A stretch of DNA of 64,000 bases. Source: JAGPUQ01 sp963708735. Its GTDB lineage: Bacteria > Pseudomonadota > Gammaproteobacteria > Pseudomonadales > Porticoccaceae. Both the position numbers and the translations under genes were made by a program. Location of the stretch: the NCBI GenBank assembly GCA_963708735.1, contig CAVPTW010000022.1:186001-250000 (forward strand), read 5' to 3'. Positions 28,408-35,937 of this stretch are shown piece after piece; the first letter of the stretch is position 1, and each line of letters starts with the position of its first letter. Under the pieces are notes generated by a model, which saw only the letters and a list, made by a program, of their open reading frames with translations, did not search any database and had not been told where the DNA came from.

Positions 28408-29265
28408 ATGACCGCTATCGATCTCGCGCATCTGCAACAGTGGCAGGGCCGCCAGGAAAGCGCCACCGACCTCATCGCTCCCGCCAAGGTGGAAGCCATG
28501 GCGGCCACCCTCGATTGGGAGCAGGCCCCGGCGTCCGGCGATGAACTGCCCCGGCCCTGGCACTGGCTGTATTTTCTGCCGGCCGCGCGGCAGTCGAAAA
28601 TCGGTCGCGACGGCCACCCCGAGCGCGGCGGCTTTCTGCCGCCGGTGCCGCTGCCGCGGCGCATGTGGGCCTCGGGTAATGTCGAGTTTCTCGCGCCGCT
28701 GCGCGTGGGCGACGCCGCCACCCGCACCAGTACCGTCCAGAGTGTGACCCACAAGCGCGGCGGCACCGGCGATCTGGTGTTCGTCACCGTCGCTCACGAA
28801 ATCCGCGCGCGCGATGTGCCCGCGATTCGCGAAACCCAGAATCTGGTGTACCGCGAGGACCCTGACCCCAATGCCCCCGCGCCCAAGCCGGTGGCGCCGC
28901 CGGCGGCGGCGGAATTCGGCCGCACCTGGATGCCCGATCCCGTGCTGCTGTTTCGCTATTCGGCACTGACTTTCAACGGCCACCGCATTCACTATGACCG
29001 CGACTACGCCATGCGTGAGGAAGGCTATGCGGGGCTGGTGGTGCATGGGCCGCTGTCGGCGACCCTGCTGCTGGATCTGGTGCGCACCGGGCTGCCCGGG
29101 GTCGAAATCGCGCAGTACGACTATCGCGCCGTGCGCCCGCTGATCGACGGCAATCCCTTTCGTGTCGAGGGTTGCCGAACCGATGCCGGGCTGAGCCTGT
29201 GGGTGCTGGATCACACCGGTGCCGTCACCATGCAGGCCACCGCCGCCCTGAGGAACGCCGGATGA
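28408..29265 (+). CDS. MaoC/HTD2-like hydratase, probable itaconyl- or mesaconyl-CoA hydratase
   Basis: The 285-residue double-hotdog protein has an N-terminal FAS1-like half (GGFLPPVPLPRRMWASG) and a C-terminal hydratase half (FRYSALTFNGHRIHYDRDYA, with Asn and His at catalytic positions). By length and motifs it resembles itaconyl-CoA hydratase (Ich) and mesaconyl-C4-CoA hydratase, which form citramalyl-CoA. The next gene, a CitE-like lyase, would cleave that product, which supports the call. ATG at 28408 with GAGGGGACGAG upstream; the stop overlaps the lyase start. Confidence 0.78.
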   Translation: MTAIDLAHLQQWQGRQESATDLIAPAKVEAMAATLDWEQAPASGDELPRPWHWLYFLPAARQSKIGRDGHPERGGFLPPVPLPRRMWASGNVEFLAPLRVGDAATRTSTVQSVTHKRGGTGDLVFVTVAHEIRARDVPAIRETQNLVYREDPDPNAPAPKPVAPPAAAEFGRTWMPDPVLLFRYSALTFNGHRIHYDRDYAMREEGYAGLVVHGPLSATLLLDLVRTGLPGVEIAQYDYRAVRPLIDGNPFRVEGCRTDAGLSLWVLDHTGAVTMQATAALRNAG

Positions 29266-30143
29266 GCACCAGCAATCCACTGCCCGCGTGGCGTTCGGCG
29301 CTGTTCGTGCCGGCACACGTCGAGAAATTCGTCGCCAAGGCCTACACCCGCGGTGCCGACGCCATTATTCTCGATCTGGAAGACAGCGTGCCGTTGCCCG
29401 AGAAGGCGAGTGCCCGCGCCGCCGTGCCCGGCGCGGCCGCGCAGATTGCCGGCCACGGCCTCGACGTGCTGGTGCGCATCAACCGGCCCTGGCGGCTCGC
29501 GGTGCGCGATCTGGAAGAAAGTGTCTGCGCGCAGGTCCACACCATCGCGGTGCCCAAGGTGGCGAGCGCCGATCATCTGACCTTCATCGCCGAGACCATC
29601 GACGAGATTGAAATCGATAAGGGACTGACGCCCGGCCACACCAGATTGCTCGCCTTTATCGAGGGCGTCGGCGGTCTCGCCCAGGTGGACGCCATCGCCC
29701 GCGCCTCGTCGCGCCTGATCGGACTGTTTCTGGGCGCCGAGGATTTCAGCGCCGAAGTGGGCATGCAGCCCACGGCCGAGGGCCTGTTTGGACCCAACCA
29801 GCAGATCGTGTTCGCCGCGCGGCGCGCCGGCATTCTGCCCTTCGGCTTCGTGGGTTCCATCGCCGATTACTCGGATCTGGATGCGTTTCGCGCCCGCATC
29901 CGTCAGGCGCGCGCGCTCGGCTTTGTCGGTGCGCTCGGCATCCATCCGAGCCAGGTCAGCATCATGAACGAGGAATTCGTGCCGGGTACCGAGGAAGTCA
30001 CTCATGCGCGCGGCCTGCTCGAAGCCTACGAACAGGCCCTCGCCGAGGGACGCGGCGCCGCCGCCTACAAGGGCAAGATGATCGACGCCCCCGTGGTGGC
30101 GCGGGCGCGGGAAGTGCTGCGCGCGCATGCGGCGCGCGTCTAG
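29262..30143 (+). CDS. HpcH/HpaI/CitE family lyase, probable citramalyl-CoA lyase
   Basis: The 293-residue TIM-barrel protein shows the CitE-like signatures WRSALFVPAHVEKF, ILDLEDSVPLPEK, LVRINRPW (substrate Arg), AFIEGVGGL and LFLGAEDFSAEVG (metal-binding acidic residues). Family members split malyl-, citramalyl- or citryl-CoA. With the adjoining hydratase, (S)-citramalyl-CoA to acetyl-CoA plus pyruvate is the best guess; malyl-CoA or methylmalyl-CoA lyase is possible. ATG at 29262 overlaps the hydratase stop (ATGA). Confidence 0.82.
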   Translation: MSTSNPLPAWRSALFVPAHVEKFVAKAYTRGADAIILDLEDSVPLPEKASARAAVPGAAAQIAGHGLDVLVRINRPWRLAVRDLEESVCAQVHTIAVPKVASADHLTFIAETIDEIEIDKGLTPGHTRLLAFIEGVGGLAQVDAIARASSRLIGLFLGAEDFSAEVGMQPTAEGLFGPNQQIVFAARRAGILPFGFVGSIADYSDLDAFRARIRQARALGFVGALGIHPSQVSIMNEEFVPGTEEVTHARGLLEAYEQALAEGRGAAAYKGKMIDAPVVARAREVLRAHAARV

Positions 30144-30157
30144 CGCCGGGCTTCAAT

Positions 30158-30169
30158 CGGAATATTCCG
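30158..30169. repeat. 12-base perfect palindrome between lyase and enoyl-CoA hydratase genes
   Basis: CGGAATATTCCG reads the same on both strands, in the 74-base gap after the lyase gene. It is AT-centred with GC flanks, like many dimeric regulator sites, and could be an operator for an internal promoter. No regulator gene adjoins it. Confidence 0.5.
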
Positions 30170-30217
30170 GAAATCGTTTTTCAATCACCGCGGGCAGACC
30201 GCAACCGAGGAATCCCC

Positions 30218-31015
30218 ATGACCGAACCCGTGCTGTACCGGCAGGAAGGCCGCATCGCCATCATCACCCTGAACCGCGCCGATACCCGCAACGCGCTGTC
30301 CGACGAGGTCGTGCCGGCCTTGATCGCCCAGCTCAAGCGCGCCAATGACGACACCGGCATCAGCTGCGTGATCCTGACCGGTGCCGGACCGAGCTTTTCG
30401 TCCGGCGGCAACCTGAAGGAAATCCGCGCGATGACGCAGGAGAAAAAACTCAGCGTGCACGAGATTCGCAACTGGTACATCGATTGTATCCAGCAGATTC
30501 CCCACACCATGGCCAAGCTCACCGTGCCGGTGATCTGCGCGGTCAACGGCCACGCCATTGGCGCCGGCTGCGACCTCACCATGATGTGCGACATCCGCAT
30601 CGCGTCGGAAAAAGCAGTGTTTGCCGAGAGTTTCATGCGCGTCGGCCTGATTCCCGGCGACGGCGGGGCCTGGTTCCTGCCGCGCGTGATCGGCCTGTCG
30701 CGCGCCTGCGAGATGAGCTACACCTGCGACATGATCGATGCGCAAAAGGCCGAGCGCTGGGGCATGGTGTCCGAAGTCGTGCCCCACGAACAATTGCTGG
30801 ACGCGGCGCTGGCCATGGCCAAACGCATCGTAGCGCATCCGCCCATGGGCGTGCGCTACGCGAAGAAACTGCTCGTGGAGTCCCAGCATATGCCGCTGAC
30901 TGCGGCACTGGAAATGGCCGCGGGCATGCAGGCAACGCTCCAGAATACCGAGGATCATCTCGAAGCCATCGACGCGGCATTGGAGAAACGCACGCCAGCG
31001 TTCAAGGGCCGCTGA
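30218..31015 (+). CDS. Enoyl-CoA hydratase/isomerase family protein
   Basis: The 265-residue crotonase-fold protein has the oxyanion-hole segments FSSGGNLKEI and NGHAIGAGCDL. The two catalytic glutamates of rat crotonase are not kept: by eye, Glu144 aligns with Asp (GAGCDL) and Glu164 with Phe (AESFMRVG), while an Asp appears in LIPGDGGAW. It may be an isomerase, a dehydratase or a hydratase using other acids, so classical crotonase activity should not be assumed. RBS CGAGGAA precedes the ATG at 30218. It fits the acyl-CoA cluster. Confidence 0.88.
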   Translation: MTEPVLYRQEGRIAIITLNRADTRNALSDEVVPALIAQLKRANDDTGISCVILTGAGPSFSSGGNLKEIRAMTQEKKLSVHEIRNWYIDCIQQIPHTMAKLTVPVICAVNGHAIGAGCDLTMMCDIRIASEKAVFAESFMRVGLIPGDGGAWFLPRVIGLSRACEMSYTCDMIDAQKAERWGMVSEVVPHEQLLDAALAMAKRIVAHPPMGVRYAKKLLVESQHMPLTAALEMAAGMQATLQNTEDHLEAIDAALEKRTPAFKGR

Positions 31016-31076
31016 CAGTCCTTCCGTGCGGGATGGCGAGCATCGGGATTCTGTTCGGCGCGATAACGGGTTCCCG

Positions 31077-32036
31077 ATGCGCGGCGTAATGCTCGACCTC
31101 GATACCCTGCATCCGGCGGATCTCAGTCTGGCGGCGCTGGATGCCAGTCTGGACGAATGGCGCTGGCATGACGCCACCACACCCCCGCAGCTCAGCGAGC
31201 GACTCGCCGGCTGTGTGGTGGCGGTCACCAACAAGGTGCCCATCAGTCGAGAGACCCTGGCTGCCGCACCCGAACTGCGGCTGATCTGCGTGTCCGCCAC
31301 CGGCGTCAACAATATCGACCTCGATGCCGCGCGCGAACGCGGCATTGCCGTGTGCAATGTTCGCGATTACGCGACGCCGGGTGTCGGCCAGCATGTGCTG
31401 GCGCTGCTGCTCGCCCTCGCCACCCGCTGGCATGAATACGCGGCCGACGTGCGTGCCGGCGACTGGTCGCGCGCCAACGCCTTTTGTCTGATGCATCGCC
31501 CGGTGCTGGAGCTGGCCGCAAAAACGTTAGGCATCATTGGTTATGGAGCGCTGGGCCGGGAAGTGGCGCGGCTTGCCGAAGCGCTGGGAATGCGGGTGCT
31601 GATCGCCGAAAGTCTGCGCCCGGGCGCGGCTGCCGCGGTGGGGCGGGTGTCCCTCGCGGCGCTGTGCGCGCAGAGCGATGTGATCTCCCTGCACTGTCCC
31701 CTCGATAACGCGACTGAAAAACTGGTCGATCGTGATTTCCTGCGCGCCATGAAGCCCGGTGCGCTGCTGATCAATACCGCGCGCGGTGGACTCGTCGATG
31801 AACACGCGCTGAAGGAAGCGCTGCTGAACGGCCATCTGGGTGGTGCCGCGCTCGATGTGCTCGCGACCGAGCCGCCCCCGGCCGATCATCCGCTGCTCGA
31901 TCCCGCCATCCCCAATCTGCTGATAACGCCCCATAGCGCCTGGGTCAGCCGCGAAAGCCGCCAGCGTCTGCTCGATGGTGTCGCCGCGAACGTCAGGGCC
32001 TGGCGTCTGGGTCAGCCGATCAATCGCGTCGACTAG
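31077..32036 (+). CDS. D-2-hydroxyacid dehydrogenase (NAD-dependent)
   Basis: The 319-residue protein of the D-isomer 2-hydroxyacid dehydrogenase family (glycerate/hydroxypyruvate-reductase-like) reduces a 2-oxoacid or the reverse. The Rossmann motif is LGIIGYGALGREVA and the catalytic Arg, Glu and His are seen in NTARGGLVDE, DVLATEPP and ITPHSAWVS. The ATG at 31077 starts at the domain; a GTG at 31026 would add 17 unlike residues. Following the enoyl-CoA hydratase by 61 bases, it may belong to the same operon, but its link to the pathway is uncertain. Confidence 0.88.
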   Translation: MRGVMLDLDTLHPADLSLAALDASLDEWRWHDATTPPQLSERLAGCVVAVTNKVPISRETLAAAPELRLICVSATGVNNIDLDAARERGIAVCNVRDYATPGVGQHVLALLLALATRWHEYAADVRAGDWSRANAFCLMHRPVLELAAKTLGIIGYGALGREVARLAEALGMRVLIAESLRPGAAAAVGRVSLAALCAQSDVISLHCPLDNATEKLVDRDFLRAMKPGALLINTARGGLVDEHALKEALLNGHLGGAALDVLATEPPPADHPLLDPAIPNLLITPHSAWVSRESRQRLLDGVAANVRAWRLGQPINRVD

Positions 32037-32120
32037 ATCGGCACTGCCGGCTGTGAAATTCCTGCCGACCGCGCACGCCGGCGGAAACCTGTGTCACCTG
32101 CCGTGAAAACAGCCGTACCC

Positions 32121-33125
32121 TCAGGGTGTACGGGCTTGCAGAAGACAGGCTGACGCAGTGCCCTCGCAATTCCGCTGGAGGGTGTATTTCACCTTGGCCC
32201 TGGCGCTGGTGTCGTAATAGGTGATGGTGATGGCGCTGGACTCCGCATCCATTTTGACAAAGCCATAACTGGAGTCCGAATAGAGCAGCCCGTCGTGTGG
32301 AGCGGGAACATGGTAAAGCTTCTGTCCGCCGCCTCCGCTGATCAGGTAGTAAGGCTCGCCGTCTTGGGCGATAACCTGCTCGTCGTGATCATGAGCGGCC
32401 ATATAGAAATCGACCTGGTATTGCTTCAGTACCGGCAGAAGATCTGAAACGAGCTTTGCGGTTTCGCCGTGCTTGCCGAAATTGCGCACGGGATGGTGGC
32501 CCACGACAACGCGCCAGGTGGGTTCGCTGCCGGACGGTGAAAATGATTGCTTGACGAAATCGACCTCCCGCCTCAGGTCATCCTTCACCAGATTGGTGTC
32601 GATAAACACCATTCTCAACAATGGATGGCCCTGGTCAGTGCCGATATCCACGCTGTAGTGGTGGCCTGGCATCTGCCAGCGGCCGGATCCGGCCTGCTCA
32701 CGAGAATACTGAATTTCCACCTCTGGATTATGGCGAAAGTCGTGATTGCCAAGCACCGCGTAGAAAGGCACGTTTTTCAAAGCATGTCCCGAATAAACGT
32801 TCTCAAATTTGTAGTTCCATTGTCGGTCGTGCGTCGATTGTGCGCCCTTGCCGTAAAAATTGTCTCCCAAAAACACCACGAAATTGATCCCGTGATTTTC
32901 CTCTGCAACGTTCTCCATGCTCCGCGCAATTTTCCATTGCGAAAGCATTCCAGTGCCCTGATCGCCAAGCGCCAGGAACGACAGCTTTTCGTTGCCTGAA
33001 TTATCGACCAGCTGAACCCGATCAGGAGAAGAACGCAGTTTGTACACGATGAACGATAAGCCAGAGAGTATCGATAAAACGACGACTGTTATCGATGTGG
33101 AAATTGAGCGTTTGGAGAATGGCAT
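32121..33125 (-). CDS. Secreted/anchored metallophosphoesterase, tartrate-resistant acid phosphatase-like
   Basis: The 334-residue protein has an N-terminal membrane/signal helix (about 10-30) and the calcineurin-like dimetal motifs in order: LALGDQGTG, FLGDNFYGKG, LGNHDFR, VVGHHPV and AAHDHDEQ. The layout resembles purple/tartrate-resistant acid phosphatases, which hydrolyse phosphomonoesters outside the cytoplasm. ATG at 33125 has AAGGA eight bases upstream. Base composition is clearly more AT-rich than the neighbours, and a transposase remnant lies just upstream, which points to transfer. It is convergent with the hydroxyacid dehydrogenase gene; the 84 bases between them show nothing clear. 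Confidence 0.85.
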   Translation of the reverse strand: MPFSKRSISTSITVVVLSILSGLSFIVYKLRSSPDRVQLVDNSGNEKLSFLALGDQGTGMLSQWKIARSMENVAEENHGINFVVFLGDNFYGKGAQSTHDRQWNYKFENVYSGHALKNVPFYAVLGNHDFRHNPEVEIQYSREQAGSGRWQMPGHHYSVDIGTDQGHPLLRMVFIDTNLVKDDLRREVDFVKQSFSPSGSEPTWRVVVGHHPVRNFGKHGETAKLVSDLLPVLKQYQVDFYMAAHDHDEQVIAQDGEPYYLISGGGGQKLYHVPAPHDGLLYSDSSYGFVKMDAESSAITITYYDTSARAKVKYTLQRNCEGTASACLLQARTP

Positions 33126-33185
33126 CAAAGAAATCCTTAAGAGCGTGGCTTCAAGTGAGTGCTATGCGCGGCAAGCTGTGGGGTG

Positions 33186-33324
33186 CGCCTCACGCTGTTC
33201 TTTGCTTGCCCGCCGGCAATCCGCAAGGTGGTCTATACCATCCATGCCATGGAATCCCTGAGCTACAAGCCCGCGCAAGGTGATCAAGGGCCGCGGTGCG
33301 TTTTCCCACGCCGAAGGTGAAGCA
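33186..33324 (+). pseudogene. Fragment of an IS256-family (mutator-type) transposase
   Basis: Translating from 33195 gives LFFACPPAIRKVVYTIHAM, then E-S-L up to base 33269. After a one-base shift the frame continues from 33268 as SPRKVIKGRGAFSHAEGEA. Together these match the C-terminal IS256 transposase signature (F-x-P-P-x-I-R-K-V-Y-T-T-N-A-x-E-S-L ... R-K-V-I-K-x-R-G-x-F). Only about 45 codons remain, frameshifted and without the DDE residues, so it is a dead remnant. It fills most of the 200-base gap between the phosphatase and DUF971 genes. No inverted terminal repeat was found. Confidence 0.7.
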
Positions 33325-33329
33325 CCACC

Positions 33330-33716
33330 TCACTCGCCCGGCGTAACAAATCGCACCACCTGCACTTCCGGGTCGCGGCTGCGGCCGGCGCGGTGGAGTT
33401 TGTTGAGGTATTCCTGCCAGATGTATTCGCGGTCGTCCCAGAGGTGGCGCAGGTAACCCCAACTGTAGATGCCGGTGTTGTGGCCGTCGTCGAAGTGCAG
33501 GTGCAGGGCGTAGTGGCCGGACGCTTCGATGTGCGCGACCTTCACATTTTTCTTGCCGTACTGGAGCACTTCCTCGCCGGGCCCGTGGCCGCGCACTTCG
33601 GCGCTCGGCGACTGGACGCGCAGGTATTCGCCGGACAGCAGTGCGACCACGCCATCGGCATAGTGCAGTTCGAGGCTGCCGGTGGCTTTATCGAGGCGTA
33701 CGCGTTGTGGGGTCAT
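33330..33716 (-). CDS. DUF971 domain protein
   Basis: The 128-residue protein matches DUF971 (related to the N-terminal domain of gamma-butyrobetaine hydroxylases), with SGEYLRVQSPSAEV, the His-rich HYALHLHFDDGHNTGIYSW and WGYLRHLWDDREYIW. The role is unknown. A DUF971 gene commonly follows hslVU in beta/gammaproteobacteria, as here, 25 bases after hslU. The ATG at 33716 starts at the domain (MTPQRVRLDKATGSLEL); earlier in-frame codons lie in hslU. Confidence 0.85.
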   Translation of the reverse strand: MTPQRVRLDKATGSLELHYADGVVALLSGEYLRVQSPSAEVRGHGPGEEVLQYGKKNVKVAHIEASGHYALHLHFDDGHNTGIYSWGYLRHLWDDREYIWQEYLNKLHRAGRSRDPEVQVVRFVTPGE

Positions 33717-33741
33717 AAGGGCAGGGTACCGGCAACCCGGA

Positions 33742-35085
33742 TCACAGGATGAAGCGCGAAAGATCCTGGTCGCGGGCGAGGGAAGCGAGGTGGTCGTCGA
33801 CAAAGCTGGCGTCGATGACCGGGTGTGTACTCTGCGAGGCCAGGTCGCCGGCGTCGAAGGAGAGTTCTTCGACCAGGCGTTCCATCACGGTGTGGAGCCG
33901 TCTGGCACCGATGTTCTCGGTGCGTTCGTTGACCTCGAAAGCGATTTCGGCGATGCGGCGGATACCGTCCGCGGTGAATTCCACCTTGAGACCCTCGGTG
34001 GCCAGCAGCTCCCGGTACTGTTCGGTGAGCGACGCATGGGGTTCGGTGAGGATACGGCCGAAGTCGTCCGCGGTGAGGGATTCGAGTTCGACGCGGATCG
34101 GCAGGCGGCCCTGGAGTTCCGGAATCAGGTCCGAGGGTTTCGAAAAATGAAACGCGCCCGAGGCGATGAACAGGATGTGGTCGGTGCGGATCATGCCGAA
34201 CTTGGTGGAGACGGTGCAGCCCTCGATCAGTGGCAGCAGGTCGCGCTGCACGCCCTCGCGCGACACGTCGGAGCCGGAGACTTCGCCGCGCCGTGCCACC
34301 TTGTCGATTTCGTCGATGAACACGATACCGTTCTGCTCGGCGTTGGCCAGTGCGCGGGCCTTGATATCGTCGTCGTTGACCAGCTTGCCGGCTTCCTCGT
34401 CGGTGAGCAGCTTGAGCGCCTTGGCGACCGGGAGTCGGCGGCGTTTGGTGCGTCCGCTGCCCATGTTGGCGAACAGGCTCTGCAACTGGCTGGTCATCTC
34501 CTCCATGCCGGGCGGCGCCATGATTTCGACGCCAACGGGCGTGGCGCTCACTTCGATTTCGATCTCGCGGTCGTCGAGGTCGCCTTCGCGGAGCTTCTTG
34601 CGAAACAGCTGGCGGGTACCACCGGAATCCCGGGAGTCGGCTGTCACCGCGGCGGGTTCAGCGCCGCGCACCGGGGTCAGCAGGGCATCGAGAATACGTT
34701 CCTCGGCGGCATCGCGGGCGCGCGGCTCGACCCGCGCCATCTCCTGTTCGCGCAGCAGTTTCACGGCGGTTTCCGCGAGGTCGCGCACGATGGATTCCAC
34801 ATCCCGGCCCACATAGCCCACCTCGGTGAACTTGGTGGCTTCGACCTTGATGAAAGGGGCGTTGGCGAGCTTGGCCAGTCGCCGCGCGATCTCGGTCTTG
34901 CCGACGCCGGTGGGGCCGATCATGAGGATATTCTTGGGCGTGATCTCGGTGCGCAGCTCGGCGTTCACCTGCATGCGCCGCCAGCGGTTGCGCAGTGCAA
35001 TGGCGACCGCGCGCTTGGCGGCGCCCTGGCCGATGATGTGGCGGTCCAGCTCGTGAACGATTTCGCGGGGGGTCATTTCAGACAT
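33742..35085 (-). CDS. hslU: ATP-dependent protease ATPase subunit HslU (ClpY)
   Basis: HslU is the AAA+ unfoldase that feeds substrates to HslV. The 447 residues show MTPREIVHELDRHIIGQ at the N-terminus, Walker A MIGPTGVGKTEIARRL, Walker B GIVFIDEIDKVA, the inserted I-domain (about 110-240) and the C-terminal sensor 2 with the tail SRFIL that docks into HslV. Length matches E. coli (443). It follows hslV by 21 bases. Confidence 0.97.
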   Translation of the reverse strand: MSEMTPREIVHELDRHIIGQGAAKRAVAIALRNRWRRMQVNAELRTEITPKNILMIGPTGVGKTEIARRLAKLANAPFIKVEATKFTEVGYVGRDVESIVRDLAETAVKLLREQEMARVEPRARDAAEERILDALLTPVRGAEPAAVTADSRDSGGTRQLFRKKLREGDLDDREIEIEVSATPVGVEIMAPPGMEEMTSQLQSLFANMGSGRTKRRRLPVAKALKLLTDEEAGKLVNDDDIKARALANAEQNGIVFIDEIDKVARRGEVSGSDVSREGVQRDLLPLIEGCTVSTKFGMIRTDHILFIASGAFHFSKPSDLIPELQGRLPIRVELESLTADDFGRILTEPHASLTEQYRELLATEGLKVEFTADGIRRIAEIAFEVNERTENIGARRLHTVMERLVEELSFDAGDLASQSTHPVIDASFVDDHLASLARDQDLSRFIL

Positions 35086-35106
35086 GGACGTTTCTCTGGG
35101 CTGGTC

Positions 35107-35673
35107 TCAGGGCTGGGGAGAGCTGGGAGCTGCGTCGGCGTCCAGCGTCTCGATGGTGCGATTGTGATTGGTGTAGATGCAGATGTCGGCGGCGATCTGC
35201 AGCCCGCGCTCGACGATGTCGCGGGCGCCCAGTTCGGTGTTGTCCAGCAGCGCCCGCGCCGCCGCCTGGGCAAAGGGACCGCCCGAACCGATGGCGATCA
35301 GGTTGTCTTCCGGCTCGATGACGTCGCCGTTGCCGGTGATGATCAGCGAGGCCTCGCGATCGGCCACCGCGAGCAGGGCTTCGAGGCGCCGCAGCATGCG
35401 GTCGGTGCGCCAGTCGCGGGCCAGTTCCACCGCAGCGCGCACCAGGTTGCCGCGGTGTTCCTGCAATTTGGCCTCAAAGCGTTCGAAGAGGGTGAAGGCG
35501 TCGGCGGTGCCGCCGGCAAAACCCGCGATGACCTTGCCGTTGTGGAGGCGGCGCACCTTGCGGGCATTGCCTTTCATGACGGTGTTGCCGAGGGTGACCT
35601 GGCCGTCGCCGCCGATGACGACCACGCCGTTGCGCCGCACGGACAGGATGGTGGTGCCGCGATATTGTTCCAA
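35107..35673 (-). CDS. hslV: ATP-dependent protease proteolytic subunit HslV (ClpQ)
   Basis: HslV is the threonine-protease core of the HslUV complex. The start is best placed at a TTG (35673) with GAGGAGG seven bases upstream, giving (M)EQYRGTTILSVRRNG: a short propeptide ending before the nucleophile Thr7, as in some beta/gammaproteobacteria. An ATG at 35727 in the same frame would lie inside the heat-shock-type promoter and lacks a ribosome binding site. The 188-residue protein has IGGDGQVTLGNTVMKGNARKV and the GSGGPFAQAAARAL segment of the family. Confidence 0.95.
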   Translation of the reverse strand: MEQYRGTTILSVRRNGVVVIGGDGQVTLGNTVMKGNARKVRRLHNGKVIAGFAGGTADAFTLFERFEAKLQEHRGNLVRAAVELARDWRTDRMLRRLEALLAVADREASLIITGNGDVIEPEDNLIAIGSGGPFAQAAARALLDNTELGARDIVERGLQIAADICIYTNHNRTIETLDADAAPSSPQP

Positions 35674-35699
35674 TGGATACCTCCTCGTGGATCGGACGG

Positions 35700-35728
35700 A
35701 TGTTGGGGCGCGCGGGCGAGAATTCAAT
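35700..35728 (-). promoter_or_regulatory. Candidate sigma32 heat-shock promoter of hslVU
   Basis: Read on the minus strand, ATTGAA (35728-35723) is followed after 14 bases by CCCCAACAT (35708-35700). This is close to the RpoH consensus CTTGAAA-N11-16-CCCCATnT. Transcription would start around 35693, about 20 bases before the hslV TTG start. hslVU is a classical heat-shock operon, so the position is biologically sensible. Confidence 0.6.
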
Positions 35729-35937
35729 GCGCCGGCCGGTCGGTCGCACGGCGGTCACTTTAGTGGCAAAATTGCGCGCCCCGAACGGCAACGCGCGCCC
35801 AGCGGCAATCTGTCCGCGGGCGCTACAGTGGGCGTGACAGCATTGGCTGGCCAGCGGTGCCAGGTGTATCAGCAGAGCAGACTCAGCGGGGCGGGCTTGT
35901 CAGGGCCGGCGCCGCCGAGGTGACAAGGCGACCAACC

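Noticed and set aside
33682..35763. Plus-strand frame of about 690 codons over hslU and hslV
   Set aside because: HslU and HslV on the minus strand account for the sequence; the + frame is a composition artefact.
35761..35830. Possible sigma54 (PrpR-type) promoter before prpB
   Set aside because: GTGGCAAAATTGC looks suggestive, but the GG and GC elements are only 7 bases apart instead of 10, and no prpR gene adjoins.
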